From Deltaproteobacteria bacterium (lineage in GTDB: Bacteria > Desulfobacterota > Desulfobulbia > Desulfobulbales > S012-135), in assembly GCA_015488275.1 (NCBI GenBank), contig WFOD01000287.1, positions 1-48,902 of the forward strand: a stretch of DNA of 48,902 nt, given 5' to 3'. A program made the position numbers and the translations under genes. The notes under the pieces are model-generated. The model was not told the origin of the DNA and searched no databases. It worked only from the letters and a program-made list of their open reading frames with translations. Of the stretch, positions 9,001 through 17,424 are shown piece by piece (positions within the stretch are counted from its first letter, which is position 1; every line of letters starts with the position of its first letter).

Positions 9001-11137
9001 AGAACGGTTCGCCTACGTGCCCAATCTCGTGTTTTCCAACCTTGCCGCCCTTTCCTCCCCCACCTATGGCCACAAGTACTACGTGGACTTGACCCCCACC
9101 GTGGCCCAGATGGGCTCCACCACCTATGTGATCGGCGGCCTCGGCAAGGGAGGCAAGGGTTACTACTGCCTGGATGTCTCCAATGCCGCGGAGATCACCG
9201 ATGAAACCAAGCTGGCGGCGCGGGTGAAGTGGGAGTTCCCGGCCTCGCTCGATCCCCTGCTGCCCACCACCACGCCGGCCAAGCAAAACATGGGCTACAG
9301 TTTCAGCCAGCCCTACGTGCTCAAGTCCAACTACTCGTCGCTGAACAGCGGCACCGACCTGGAGAGCTATGTGGTCATTTTTGGCAACGGCTACGGCAGC
9401 GCCAACGGCCATGCGGTGCTCTACGTGGTCAACCCGGCGGATGGTTCGCTGGTGGCGATGATCGATACCGGGGTAGGCGGGGACAACGGTCTTTCCAGTC
9501 CAGCGGCCATTGACGTGGATAACGACTTTGACGTTGACTTTGTGTACGCCGGCGACCTCAAAGGCAATCTCTGGAAGTTCGACCTGCGGGATCCTGATCC
9601 GAGTAACTGGGGCGTGGCGCATCAGTCCGGCGGCGCGCCGGCGCCGCTCTTTACGGTGAAGAACGCGGTGGGCGAATGCGGCACGCCGGCCATTACCTCC
9701 CGGCCGGATATCATGGCCATGTCGGCGTGTGTGGCGGAAGATGGGACCAGCCTACCCGGCTACATGGTGGTGTTCGGCACGGGCCGCTATCTCGGTGATG
9801 CGGATTTGACCGACACCACGCAGCAGACGATTTACGGCATTTGGGACTACGGTGACAGCGACGACGCAAGCGAGTTTTTGGGCACGTTCGATCCATCGGC
9901 CTCCCAGCCCCTTTCCAACCTGACCGCGCCGATTACCTTGTTGCAACAAACCGATATCTTCAACGGCGAGACCGTGGTGGCCGACTTCACCGCCACGGAG
10001 ACCGATACGCCCAACTCGGCCAAGGTGGCCTTTTCCGACCAGTCCAGCGGCACGATCACCTCCCGGTACTGGGATCTTAATGGCGACGGCATAGTGGACA
10101 GCTATGCCAGTGATCCTGTTTATACCTATTCCACGCCCGGCACCTATCAGGTGACCCTGGTCGTGGTGCGTTCCTATCCGCTGCCCTATGTGGCCAACGC
10201 CAAGACCGCTGTTGTCACGGTGTCGCAGCCGTGGGAGGTCAGCGTGGCCACTGACCTTGACGAGGACACTGTCCTCATCGACACGACCTTGGCGGCCAAC
10301 TTCAAAGTGGACGGGGTGAACACTGCGTCGGACGCCAAGGTGGAGTTTGGGGATATGTCGGAGACCTCGGCCGCTGATATCGTCTCGTGGTATTGGGACT
10401 TTGGCGACGGCACGACCAGCACCGAACAATCGCCCACCCATGTCTATGCCTCGCCCGGCACCTTTACCGTGTCGCTGACCGTAACGGACGCCGACGGCCT
10501 GACATCCACCAAGACCAAGACCGACTATATTACGGTGAGCCATCCCTGGCGGGTGAACATCGAGCTGGCGAGTGGCACGGCCAGTTACCAGGATATTCGG
10601 GTGTTGTCCGACAACACCATCCGCTACTGTCCAGTGGCGGATACCGATGCGGGCCAAGACGCCAATCCAGGCGTGTGCAGCACTGACCCCTCTTCTTCCC
10701 ATGCCGGTTGGTACTTCGACCTGCCGGATGCGGGCGAGAGGGTCATTTCCGACGTGTTCATCCGCGACGGCCGGGCCATCGTGGTGTCGTTCGTGCCCCA
10801 GGCGACCCAGTGTAGCACGGGCGGCTATTCGTACGTCCATGAGCTGGACGCCTGCTCCGGGGCGCGGTTGAGTTCTGCGGTGTTCGATATCAATGCCGAT
10901 AAACTGATCAACGAGAGCGACATGGTGACGATCGCTGACCCGGACAATTACGGCGAATATATTTCCGTGGCGCCAACGGCCATTCGTTTCGAAGGGCGCT
11001 TGCAGCCGCCGGCCATTCTCATGGCGCCGCCCACCAAGACCGAGATCAAGTACTTCAGCACTTCGGCGGGGAATATTGTCACGCAGCGGGAAAAGGGCGA
11101 ACAGCGAGGCATGTTTTATTGGTTGCAGGCAGACTGA
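6062..11137 (+). CDS. pilY1: PilY1-type tip adhesin with golvesin-like and PKD insertions
   Basis: A very large exported protein, 1691 aa from ATG 6062 (SD GGAGG at 6051). Starts at 6107 (TTG) or 6113 (GTG), behind a strong AAGGAGG, are also possible and would give a compact signal peptide ending GSGPLAAA. Domains in order: golvesin-like beta domain (about 54-190); von Willebrand A fold starting with the metal site DDSGSMD (about 212) and including AIVMTDGYY (about 664); a second golvesin-like domain inside it (about 322-460); the PilY1 propeller from NDGMLHAFDPATG (about 965), with calcium loop DVDNDFDVDFVYAGDLKGNL (about 1152); two PKD domains (about 1304-1390, 1409-1495, with YWDFGDGTTS); and the propeller end with RGMFYWLQ. 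Expected to be surface-exposed at the pilus tip, controlling adhesion and extension. Typical PilY1 is 1000-1200 aa; the extra modules explain the size. Confidence 0.92.
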   Translation: MAGRGRRMAGRKEGALRVRLAKAGRCGPVMLALQTLLAFLFFGSGPLAAATIEVIVDNDTPGVMDAWTGSWSTSGGPNPYGSTSKYTTQIGATAVWTPTLPQAGLYQVYVWYTTIGNRDEQAPYTITHAYGTSEVTQNQKANGGQWNLLGTFCFEAGTAGKVTLTRRSGTVHGGHTNADAVKFVYVPPTALSLADSPLDAKLQPAPANIMFVLDDSGSMDWEFMTPQADGLFNSRRYVFDNPGDNVYSGVLTGQYRGWWKSQWWGYNRIYYNPTVTYTPWPSTTTYPMGDADPDTPRSHPAHSSPTFNLNATYHTITVTPPGAVVVDNKDSGFSRSSYWSESGAVPEYNGSSYYTYKTGMWARWTPNLSLSGNYDVYAFWTCGWNESGKCSWSRDESAPYLIAYDGGSTTVSVNQRYNYGQWNLLAARLPFRAGTSGYVTLEHKSGHATTSADAVMFVPSGVSIASGVIINAHYYTFDDKDGDGELDTGENVYLVNLTNPIEYYLVNDSDGDEMIESGELVAVAAAAVPSTVKTYASPTAADAYTQERQNFANWYSYYRRRELSATAAVASVIDGVSGVRIGIRSINGKIVQPVLDIDTSSGDYTEQLLDILYSYSISAQGTPLRRGLQMVGQYFHAADGKTGGLGSSPIATAADGGECQQNFAIVMTDGYYNGPSPGVGNVDGDNGAPYADLYGETLADVAMYYYENDLAPTLSNQVPATDEDPATHQHMVTYGISFGVIGTLNPADYDFANGIYPTWPNPYAPPASHRIDDLWHATVNGRGTFVSAGNPTELTNAILAVLENIESRSGSSAAVAVNGDELYESIDEEIRMFQSVYNTDGWWGDLIAYELDSDTGAVVTDSPLWAAATVLENFLDTNGHDQRLIATMLPNGTGTPFRYASLDASQQTLLSADPATAQDILAFIRGDNSQEQANGGSFRDRVKRLGDIVHSMAAYDEANDLLFVGANDGMLHAFDPATGAERFAYVPNLVFSNLAALSSPTYGHKYYVDLTPTVAQMGSTTYVIGGLGKGGKGYYCLDVSNAAEITDETKLAARVKWEFPASLDPLLPTTTPAKQNMGYSFSQPYVLKSNYSSLNSGTDLESYVVIFGNGYGSANGHAVLYVVNPADGSLVAMIDTGVGGDNGLSSPAAIDVDNDFDVDFVYAGDLKGNLWKFDLRDPDPSNWGVAHQSGGAPAPLFTVKNAVGECGTPAITSRPDIMAMSACVAEDGTSLPGYMVVFGTGRYLGDADLTDTTQQTIYGIWDYGDSDDASEFLGTFDPSASQPLSNLTAPITLLQQTDIFNGETVVADFTATETDTPNSAKVAFSDQSSGTITSRYWDLNGDGIVDSYASDPVYTYSTPGTYQVTLVVVRSYPLPYVANAKTAVVTVSQPWEVSVATDLDEDTVLIDTTLAANFKVDGVNTASDAKVEFGDMSETSAADIVSWYWDFGDGTTSTEQSPTHVYASPGTFTVSLTVTDADGLTSTKTKTDYITVSHPWRVNIELASGTASYQDIRVLSDNTIRYCPVADTDAGQDANPGVCSTDPSSSHAGWYFDLPDAGERVISDVFIRDGRAIVVSFVPQATQCSTGGYSYVHELDACSGARLSSAVFDINADKLINESDMVTIADPDNYGEYISVAPTAIRFEGRLQPPAILMAPPTKTEIKYFSTSAGNIVTQREKGEQRGMFYWLQAD

Positions 11138-11159
11138 CGGGTAACAAGGAGGTTGACGG

Positions 11160-11492
11160 ATGCGAAATATGCGGTGGTTGCTCGCAACAGGGATGGTCGT
11201 GCTGGCCATGACCGCCGGAGGCGGCAGGGCGGCGGCGCAAGATGTTGATGAGTTCGGCCTGCCCATCGTCCCTGGCCGCACGGTTGTCATTGAGCGGATG
11301 GGCACGGTAAACCGGATCGAGGAGGCCGGGATGGTGGTCGATGACGCCTGGGTGGGCTTTTCGGCCCGCACCCGGTTTTTTTCGCGCAAGAATCAGCCGA
11401 TACAGCGGGATGCGCTGCAGGAGGGCGACAAGGTGGGTTTTGCAATGGAGGCGGACGGGACTACGGCGAAGGCGGTGTGGAAGCTGCCGTGA
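11160..11492 (+). CDS. Small exported protein of unknown function
   Basis: A 110 aa protein starting at ATG 11160 with AAGGAGG 7 nt upstream, 22 bp after pilY1 and so probably in the same operon. Residues 1-26 form a Sec signal peptide (ending RAAAQD). The mature part of about 84 aa is predicted beta-rich, with GTVNRIEEAGMVVDDAWVGF, an aromatic-basic segment RTRFFSRKNQP and LQEGDKVGFAMEADG. This resembles small OB/SH3-like periplasmic domains of the DUF5666 kind; I cannot assign a family. The position suggests a periplasmic accessory of the PilY1/minor pilin complex. Confidence 0.75.
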   Translation: MRNMRWLLATGMVVLAMTAGGGRAAAQDVDEFGLPIVPGRTVVIERMGTVNRIEEAGMVVDDAWVGFSARTRFFSRKNQPIQRDALQEGDKVGFAMEADGTTAKAVWKLP

Positions 11493-11629
11493 AGTATCTG
11501 GTCTCAGGGGCGTCGGCGCTGATTCCCCGCAAAGCCTTGCCCGGTAAGGGGCCGCGCCGCAAGGACGACGGCGTGGCAGTTTAACATATCCGAACAAAAA
11601 AAGAACGCCGGCAAAGGCCGGCTGGATGA

Positions 11630-13429
11630 ATGTACAACGACAACCGTTTGCTTGAGCTGCTGGTGCGCCAGGGGCTCTTGACCGCCAAGCAGCGCTCCCT
11701 TGTGGAGCTGAAAAAACGTCAAGTCCGGCAAGAACTGCTGCGCCGCCGGGAGCAGCGCAAGGGCGGGCAAGGCAAGGAAGGGGCGGATATTTCTCAGGGC
11801 GCCCCCGATCTTATCGATGTGATTTTGGCCCTGCGCCTGGAACATGCGCAGACCGGCAGGCCCCTCACAGAAGAGGATCTTTTTCAGGCCATCGCACGGG
11901 AGAGTGGCCTGCCCTTTGTCAAGCTCGATCCCCTCGACCTGGATATCGAGGTCGTTACCAAGACCTTGCCCCGCTCTTTTGCCCTCCGTCACCTCATTTT
12001 GCCGTTCAAGGTGGCGGACGGCGTGCTTTCGGTGGCCGTGTGCGACCCTGACAGCCGGGAGGTGCTGGAAGAGGTCGAACGGGCCAGCCAGCGCCCCATC
12101 AGGCCCCATATCACCAGCCGGAGCGATATCCGTAAGCTGCTCGGCGAGTTTCACGGCTTTCAGTCCTCCATCTCGGCGGCTGAGAGCCACCTCGGCGGGC
12201 CAGCGGTGGATATCGCCAACCTTGAGCAGTACGTGCGCATCGCCTCCTCAGATGAGGCGGCAATGAGCGACCGCCATATCCAGCGGGCCGTGGACCATTT
12301 GTTCGCCTACGCCTTTGAGCAGCGGGCAAGCGATATCCACCTGGAGCCCAAACGGGAGCACTGTCTGGTGCGGCTGCGGATCGATGGCCGCCTGCACACC
12401 GTCTATTCCTTGCCCAAAGTGGTGCATCCCGCCATCGTCTCCCGCATCAAGGCCATGAGCCGGCTGAACATTGCGGAAAAGCGGCGGCCCCAAGATGGCC
12501 GGATCAAGGTGGATAGGGATGGCAAACAGTCCGAGATTCGCGTCTCCACTGTTCCCGTGGCCTTTGGCGAGAAAGTGGTGCTGCGGATCCTCGATCCAGA
12601 CGTGCTCTTCCGTGATCTTGGCGATCTTGGTTTTTCCGAACGCGACTTGCGCGTTTTCCGCTCGCTGATCGCCAAGCCCTATGGGATTTTTCTCGTCACC
12701 GGTCCTACTGGCAGTGGCAAGTCCACGACTCTGTATTCAACCCTCAAGCAGGTGGCGCGGCCCGAGCTTAATATCGTCACCGTGGAAGATCCGGTGGAGA
12801 TGGTGTGCGAAGAGTTCAACCAGATCTCAGTGCAACCCCAGGTGGATGTCACCTTTTCGTCGATCTTGCGCAACATCCTGCGGCAAGACCCTGATATCAT
12901 TATGATTGGTGAGATTCGGGACGGCGAAACCGCAGCCCACGCGGTGCAGGCGGCCCTGACCGGCCATCTCGTTTTCTCCACGCTCCATACCAACGACGCG
13001 GTCTCTGCCATTACCCGTTTGCTGGACTTGGGCGTTCAGCCTTTTTTGATTGCCTCCACGTTGATTGGCGCGATGGCCCAGCGTTTGGTGCGGATGATCG
13101 ACCGCCGGTGCAAGGTTTCCCGGCCCACGCCAGCGCAAACGATCACAGGTTTTGGTTTTCCTGCTGACCAGGATATGGTCCTCTACGAAGGAAAGGGGTG
13201 CCGCGAGTGCCGGCAGACCGGCTATTTCGGCCGCTGCGGCATCTTTGAGATCTTTGCCGTGTCTGACAAGTTGCAGAGCCTGATCAGCGCTGGCGCATCA
13301 GAGGCGGAGCTCCGCGCCGCCGCCCAAGCGGAAGGGATGACCACCTTGCGCCAGGACGCCTGGCGTAAGGTGGCGGCTGGCGTCACCACCCTGGGGGAGG
13401 CGGTGCGGGTCGTGGGCACCGCTGGTTAA
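11630..13429 (+). CDS. GspE/PilB-family assembly ATPase
   Basis: A 599 aa hexameric secretion/pilus ATPase. The N-terminus (about 1-190) holds a GspE-N-like domain (LPFVKLDPLDLDIEVVTKTL). The core has RASDIHLEPK (about 238), Walker A GPTGSGKST (about 358), the Asp box with TVEDPVE, Walker B DPDIIMIGEIRD (about 422), and the His box GHLVFSTLHTNDA. The C-terminal zinc module is incomplete: CRECRQTGYFGRCG (about 524) keeps one CxxC, but the partner motif is reduced to a single Cys (RRCKVSRP). It follows the pilus genes and could be the extension motor. The classic pilB/pilT/pilC set is not in this window, so PilB and a type II-like GspE cannot be told apart. Confidence 0.88.
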   Translation: MYNDNRLLELLVRQGLLTAKQRSLVELKKRQVRQELLRRREQRKGGQGKEGADISQGAPDLIDVILALRLEHAQTGRPLTEEDLFQAIARESGLPFVKLDPLDLDIEVVTKTLPRSFALRHLILPFKVADGVLSVAVCDPDSREVLEEVERASQRPIRPHITSRSDIRKLLGEFHGFQSSISAAESHLGGPAVDIANLEQYVRIASSDEAAMSDRHIQRAVDHLFAYAFEQRASDIHLEPKREHCLVRLRIDGRLHTVYSLPKVVHPAIVSRIKAMSRLNIAEKRRPQDGRIKVDRDGKQSEIRVSTVPVAFGEKVVLRILDPDVLFRDLGDLGFSERDLRVFRSLIAKPYGIFLVTGPTGSGKSTTLYSTLKQVARPELNIVTVEDPVEMVCEEFNQISVQPQVDVTFSSILRNILRQDPDIIMIGEIRDGETAAHAVQAALTGHLVFSTLHTNDAVSAITRLLDLGVQPFLIASTLIGAMAQRLVRMIDRRCKVSRPTPAQTITGFGFPADQDMVLYEGKGCRECRQTGYFGRCGIFEIFAVSDKLQSLISAGASEAELRAAAQAEGMTTLRQDAWRKVAAGVTTLGEAVRVVGTAG

Positions 13430-13452
13430 CAGCCCGTTGAAAAGCAGGCTGT
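13429..13452 (+). repeat. Dispersed palindromic repeat, module A
   Basis: A 24-nt near-palindrome starting ACAGCCCGTTGAAAAG and ending in GGCTGT, immediately after the ATPase stop. Close copies lie at 33657-33678, 34528-34551 and, inverted, 32479-32504. The remaining 145 bp before smpB show no other feature. Confidence 0.6.
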
Positions 13453-13597
13453 GTGCGCCAAGGATCTGCCGCGCCGAATTTTGTTTTTGTTGGAAGCGCT
13501 TGCCTTTTTTCGTGCTTCTCCCTATAGTTTTCTTTTCTCCCATACCGTCACCATGTCCTGATTTGGCTGCCGGCCCGCCTGCCGGGGATGCACCTCT

Positions 13598-14059
13598 ATG
13601 TCGCGCAAAGTCGTTGCTACCAACAAAAAGGCCTTCCACGATTTCCATATAGAGGAGACCGTGGAGGCGGGAATCGTGCTCAAAGGCTCGGAGGTCAAGT
13701 CGCTCCGCGCCGGCAAGGTGAATCTGCGCGATAGCTACGGCAAGATCAAAGGCGGCGAGGTCTTTCTCGTCAACGTCCATATTTCGCCCTATTCCCATGC
13801 CACCTACGATCGGCAGGACCCGTTGCGGCTCCGTAAACTCCTGTTGCATCGCCGCGAGATCCGCAAGCTGATCGGCAAGGTGCAAGAGCGTGGTTTTTCT
13901 CTCGTGCCGTTGCGCTTGTACTTCAACGAGCGGGGCAAGGTTAAGGTGGAGTTGGCCCTTGCCCGCGGCAAAAAGCTTTACGACAAACGGGCCGCGCTCA
14001 AGAAAAAGCAGCTCGACCGGGAAACGGAACGCGCGGTGCGTGACTACCGCCGTTATTGA
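13598..14059 (+). CDS. smpB: SsrA-binding protein SmpB
   Basis: A 153 aa protein, normal length. It contains NKKAFHDFHIEETVEAGIVL, the GSEVKSLRAGKVNLRDSY core, ERGFSLVPLRLYF, and the basic tail (KKKQLDRETERAVRDY) that enters the ribosomal A-site region. SmpB binds tmRNA and brings it to stalled ribosomes. The tmRNA gene itself begins 109 bp downstream. The start ATG 13598 lacks a strong SD sequence. Confidence 0.97.
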   Translation: MSRKVVATNKKAFHDFHIEETVEAGIVLKGSEVKSLRAGKVNLRDSYGKIKGGEVFLVNVHISPYSHATYDRQDPLRLRKLLLHRREIRKLIGKVQERGFSLVPLRLYFNERGKVKVELALARGKKLYDKRAALKKKQLDRETERAVRDYRRY

Positions 14060-14110
14060 GGCGTTGCCTTGTCCTCTGCCTGCCCCTTGAAAAAAAGAAA
14101 GAGCAGGGGG

Positions 14111-14139
14111 TTTACGAAAGGATGGGGGCGTACTATGGT
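14111..14139 (+). promoter_or_regulatory. Candidate promoter for ssrA
   Basis: TTTACG (14111-14116), a 17-bp spacer and TATGGT (14134-14139) precede the tmRNA by about 28 nt. A second -10-like element, TATACG (14146-14151), lies closer. A separate promoter is expected for the abundant tmRNA. Confidence 0.4.
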
Positions 14140-14167
14140 ATGAAGTATACGCTTGTTCTTTGACAGT

Positions 14168-14528
<361 letters not shown>

Positions 14529-14538
14529 TGAAAAAGAC

Positions 14539-14582
14539 AACCCGTCTCTCCGCAGGTCTTCTCCGGGACGACGGGTTTTCTG
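14539..14582 (+). terminator. Terminator of ssrA
   Basis: AACCCGTC (14539-14546) pairs with GACGGGTT (14570-14577), followed by T-rich sequence, 13 nt after the tmRNA end. The next 100 bp to the promoter below hold nothing recognisable. Confidence 0.85.
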
Positions 14583-14689
14583 TTTCTTCCCAGATTCTTT
14601 GGCCTCGAAGTCCGAAGTCCGTCCGGTTGGCAACCCATTTTGTATCAATTAAAGCAATGTATTAGGGTGAGAGTTGTTTGCGCGGAAAA

Positions 14690-14705
14690 GAATGAGTCCT
14701 CATTC
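14690..14705 (+). promoter_or_regulatory. Inverted repeat operator candidate upstream of the heme-propeller gene
   Basis: GAATGAGTCCTCATTC has 7-bp perfect arms around a 2-bp centre, the size and style of TetR-family operators. It lies 10 bp upstream of the -35 element described next and 144 bp before the start codon at 14850. No regulator gene is adjacent, so the binding protein is unknown. Confidence 0.45.
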
Positions 14706-14714
14706 ATTTTTTGG

Positions 14715-14743
14715 TTGCGACAAATTGCCGCAGGTTGTAAGCT
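14715..14743 (+). promoter_or_regulatory. Candidate sigma-70 promoter of the heme-propeller/permease pair
   Basis: TTGCGA (14715-14720), a 17-bp spacer and TAAGCT (14738-14743). The leader to the ATG at 14850 would be about 100 nt. A strong AGGAGG precedes the ATG. Confidence 0.45.
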
Positions 14744-14849
14744 TTTTGCGCCGGAACCACCACAGTGCCCGGGTAACGGGGGCCGGGCGCCGTGATCCGG
14801 CAGAAAGGGGGAAACGGCAACTGCTAACCAAAGAGAAGGAGGAACCATT

Positions 14850-16004
14850 ATGCGCAAACGGATACGGATCGCCACCGGACTCGCCGCCGCTGCTTTCGGG
14901 ATCACGGCCCTTGCCGCAACGGCCCTGGCCAAGCAGTACCGGGCCACCTTCTACGTGGCCACCATGGGCGGACATTTCGCGGTCGCCGATGTGACCATCG
15001 ACCCGTCGGATCCGCAGCCGATCAAGCTCGACAAGCTCGACCGGATCGTGATCGGCGACTACGAGACCCACGCCACCCATGACCCACGGATCGACGTCAC
15101 CAACCGGGACGTGATGTTCTGGTCCACCTATCACATCGATCCCAACACCAACCAGACCCACGTGGGCAAGAGCGACCTGCGCACCGGCAAAAAGCTGATG
15201 GACATCAATGTGCCCACTCCGCGCGAGGCGACCCACACCCACCACATGTACTGCGCCTCGGCCCAGACCAAGGATTACTATCTGCCGATCTCTATGGCCA
15301 ACCTGGCCTACATCGACGTGTTCCGCAAATCCGATCTCTACCATGTCCGCACCGTGTTCCTCGAGGGGACCGAGGCGGACATCGGCAAACCCTACCTCTT
15401 CTACCACGGCATCAACACGCCAGATATGACCAAGCTGCTCATCACGATCAACGAGGCCGAACGGCCCCAGGGGCCGCCAGTGGGCCGGCTGCACCTCGAG
15501 TTGCTCGACATGGAGGAGCTGATCCACGGCAAGGTGAAACTCCTGGCCAAGAACGTGGTCCCAGGCAAGCCGGGACGCACCATGAGTTTCCGGCAGTACT
15601 TCTCGCCCGACGGCAAGTATCTCGCCAACTCGGGCGCGGACCGTATGTACCTGCTCGACGGCCAGACCCTGGAACTGCTCGACGTGGAGATGCTGGCGCC
15701 CAACGAGGAGAACCACGACGACATCTTCACCCCGGACAGCCGCTACGTGATCGCCACCTCGCGCACCAAGCTTCCCGAGGACACAGCCGCCTCCCTGAGC
15801 CTCAAGAACCCGTTCTGCCAAACCGAGGTTTCAGGCAAGGATCTGGGGCCGGACAACTTCATCATGGACGGCCAGCTCAAGCTCTACGATGTCCAGGCCA
15901 GGAAGTTCATCGGCCAGCCGACCTCGGTGTGCATGCCTTGCCATAACGAGGAGGGGGTCGAGGAACACGCCGTGCTTTGTGGCATCGACGCCAACTGGAA
16001 GTAG
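14850..16004 (+). CDS. Exported beta-propeller protein with one c-type heme motif
   Basis: A 384 aa protein with a Sec signal peptide (about 1-27, ending ATALAKQ). The body is repetitive beta structure of WD40/YVTN-like propeller type, with recurring blade ends such as SPDGKYLANSGADRMYLLDG and TPDSRYVIATS. Near the C-terminus VCMPCH (C361, C364, H365) is a single heme c attachment site, so the product is probably a periplasmic monoheme cytochrome. His-rich ATHTHHMYC (about 130) may bind metal or heme. It starts an apparent two-gene unit with the permease below. I do not recognise a named family; cytochrome cd1-like and copper-enzyme accessory propellers are possibilities. Confidence 0.8.
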   Translation: MRKRIRIATGLAAAAFGITALAATALAKQYRATFYVATMGGHFAVADVTIDPSDPQPIKLDKLDRIVIGDYETHATHDPRIDVTNRDVMFWSTYHIDPNTNQTHVGKSDLRTGKKLMDINVPTPREATHTHHMYCASAQTKDYYLPISMANLAYIDVFRKSDLYHVRTVFLEGTEADIGKPYLFYHGINTPDMTKLLITINEAERPQGPPVGRLHLELLDMEELIHGKVKLLAKNVVPGKPGRTMSFRQYFSPDGKYLANSGADRMYLLDGQTLELLDVEMLAPNEENHDDIFTPDSRYVIATSRTKLPEDTAASLSLKNPFCQTEVSGKDLGPDNFIMDGQLKLYDVQARKFIGQPTSVCMPCHNEEGVEEHAVLCGIDANWK

Positions 16005-16032
16005 CCTCCTCGCTCGTTTCTCAAGCCTTGAT

Positions 16033-16058
16033 GCCGGCGGCCGGTCGCGGCCGCCGGC
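16033..16058 (+). other. GC-only intercistronic hairpin
   Basis: GCCGGCGGCCG and CGGCCGCCGGC form a perfect 11-bp stem with a 4-nt loop, 28 bp after the propeller gene stop. There is no T-run, so it is more likely an mRNA-stabilising or translation-tuning element between the two genes than a terminator. Confidence 0.6.
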
Positions 16059-16094
16059 CCGCACTCTCCTTTGCCCCCCAACGCATCCGCCGTC

Positions 16095-17273
16095 ATGGGC
16101 CCATTGCCGCCGATCATCTGGAAGAACCTTGTCCGCACGCCCTACCGGACCACCGTCCTCTTGGTGGCCGTGGCCGCGCTTTCAGCCTTGCTCGCCTTCG
16201 CCCTGCTCTTCAACCACGCGGTGCAGAGCGATCTCGACACCACGACCCGCAAGCTGGGGGCCGATATCGTTATGGTGCCGGTGGAGGCTATGGGGCCGGC
16301 CCAGGAGTTCATCCTGGAATCCAAGGAGAAGACCTTTTACATGGACGCCGCGGTCTTCGGCAAGGTCAAGGACCTGCCGGAGATCGAGGCCGCCACCTAC
16401 CAGATCTACCTGAATACCCTGGCCTCGGGCTGCTGCTCAATCATCGACGGCCAGGTCGTGGCCATTGATCAGAAGACGGATTTCATCGTCCGGCCGTGGC
16501 TTGATCATCCGCCCCCCCTTGGCCGTGGCGAGGTATACGTGGGCAGCTACGTGTACGAGTATCTCGGGCTCATCCAGACCCCGTCGCTCTTTGGCCGCAA
16601 GGTCAAGGTGGTCGCCCATCTGCCGCCCACTGGCACCGGCTTGGACCACGCGCTTTTCATGCGGGTCGAGGACCTGGACCTAGTGTCCGAGGAGGCGCGG
16701 GGCGCTTACCGGCCCGGCAGGATCTCCATCGTGTTCCTCAAGGTGCGCAAAGGCTACGACGTTGAGCGGGTGGCCGACAAGATCCAGGAGATCACGCCCA
16801 CCATCGGTATCCTGACCCGCGGCACCCTGGGCGGTTCGATCCGCGAGATCCTGGCCGACATCATGGGTATCTTCACCGTGACCATCGGTTGCTCCACCAC
16901 CTTGGCTGTGCTCCTGGTTTGGTCCGCCTTCACCGCGATCAGCAACGAGCGGCGGCGCGAGGTGGGCATCCTGCGCGCCATCGGGGCCCGGCGGCGCCAC
17001 ATCTTCCTGCTCTTTCTCGGTGAGGCGGCTGTGATCGGCGCGGTCGGCGGCACGGTGGGCGTGGGGGCCGGCGTCGTTCTCCTGCGTCTGGTGGGCGGTC
17101 GGTTCCACGTCTTGGCCAATATCGGGGCCATGATCGGCTGGTCTGCGGCCACGGCGGCCTACGCCGGCGTGGCCCTGGCCTGCGGCATCCTGGTCTGTCT
17201 GCTCGGCGCCCTGCCGCCGGTCTGGCGGTTGGCCCACATGGAGCCGATGGTGGCCGTGCACGGGATCTCTTGA
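16095..17273 (+). CDS. FtsX/MacB-type ABC permease without adjacent ATPase
   Basis: A 392 aa membrane protein from ATG 16095 (an in-frame TTG at 16071 is less likely). One TM helix follows IIWKNLVRTPYRTTVLLVAV (about 8-36), then a periplasmic domain (about 40-255), then three C-terminal TM helices. The FtsX-type signature is SNERRREVGILRAIGARRRH (about 285). A CC pair sits in the periplasmic domain (LASGCCSIID, about 122). Such permeases normally work with a LolD/MacB-like ATPase, but none lies next to it; the gene may rely on an ATPase elsewhere. Pairing with a heme propeller suggests cofactor or envelope-protein handling, which is inference. Confidence 0.82.
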   Translation: MGPLPPIIWKNLVRTPYRTTVLLVAVAALSALLAFALLFNHAVQSDLDTTTRKLGADIVMVPVEAMGPAQEFILESKEKTFYMDAAVFGKVKDLPEIEAATYQIYLNTLASGCCSIIDGQVVAIDQKTDFIVRPWLDHPPPLGRGEVYVGSYVYEYLGLIQTPSLFGRKVKVVAHLPPTGTGLDHALFMRVEDLDLVSEEARGAYRPGRISIVFLKVRKGYDVERVADKIQEITPTIGILTRGTLGGSIREILADIMGIFTVTIGCSTTLAVLLVWSAFTAISNERRREVGILRAIGARRRHIFLLFLGEAAVIGAVGGTVGVGAGVVLLRLVGGRFHVLANIGAMIGWSAATAAYAGVALACGILVCLLGALPPVWRLAHMEPMVAVHGIS

Positions 17274-17329
17274 TCACGGGAGCGGCCCTGTACAGCGGCC
17301 CGGCGGTTTCTCCCCTGTAATCTTGGCCA

Positions 17330-17399
17330 CCCTGTAACTAGACTCCCGGTCTGTGAGGTCGCGACTTCGGCATACAGAGGAGTAGGCCCCTGACCAGTT
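17330..17399 (+). repeat. Partial copy of the ~165-bp nested palindromic repeat
   Basis: The segment matches the 3' part of the repeat at 40012-40174 and 28518-28682, sharing GCGACTTCGGCATAC and CTGACCAGTTG. The 5' half is missing. It lies between the permease and rtcB. Confidence 0.65.
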
Positions 17400-17424
17400 G
17401 CTCTCCCCTCACTCCAGAGTTTTC

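Noticed and set aside
8003-9622. Long minus-strand frame opposite pilY1 (539 codons)
   Set aside because: The plus strand encodes recognised PilY1 motifs; the antisense peptide is low-complexity Gly/His/Arg/Val with no known motif.
11494-11600. Possible c-di-GMP (GEMM) riboswitch before the assembly ATPase gene, prompted by CCCCGCAAAGCC
   Set aside because: The GCAAACC-type first half and the tetraloop receptor part of the GEMM core are not present, and I could not build the three-way junction.
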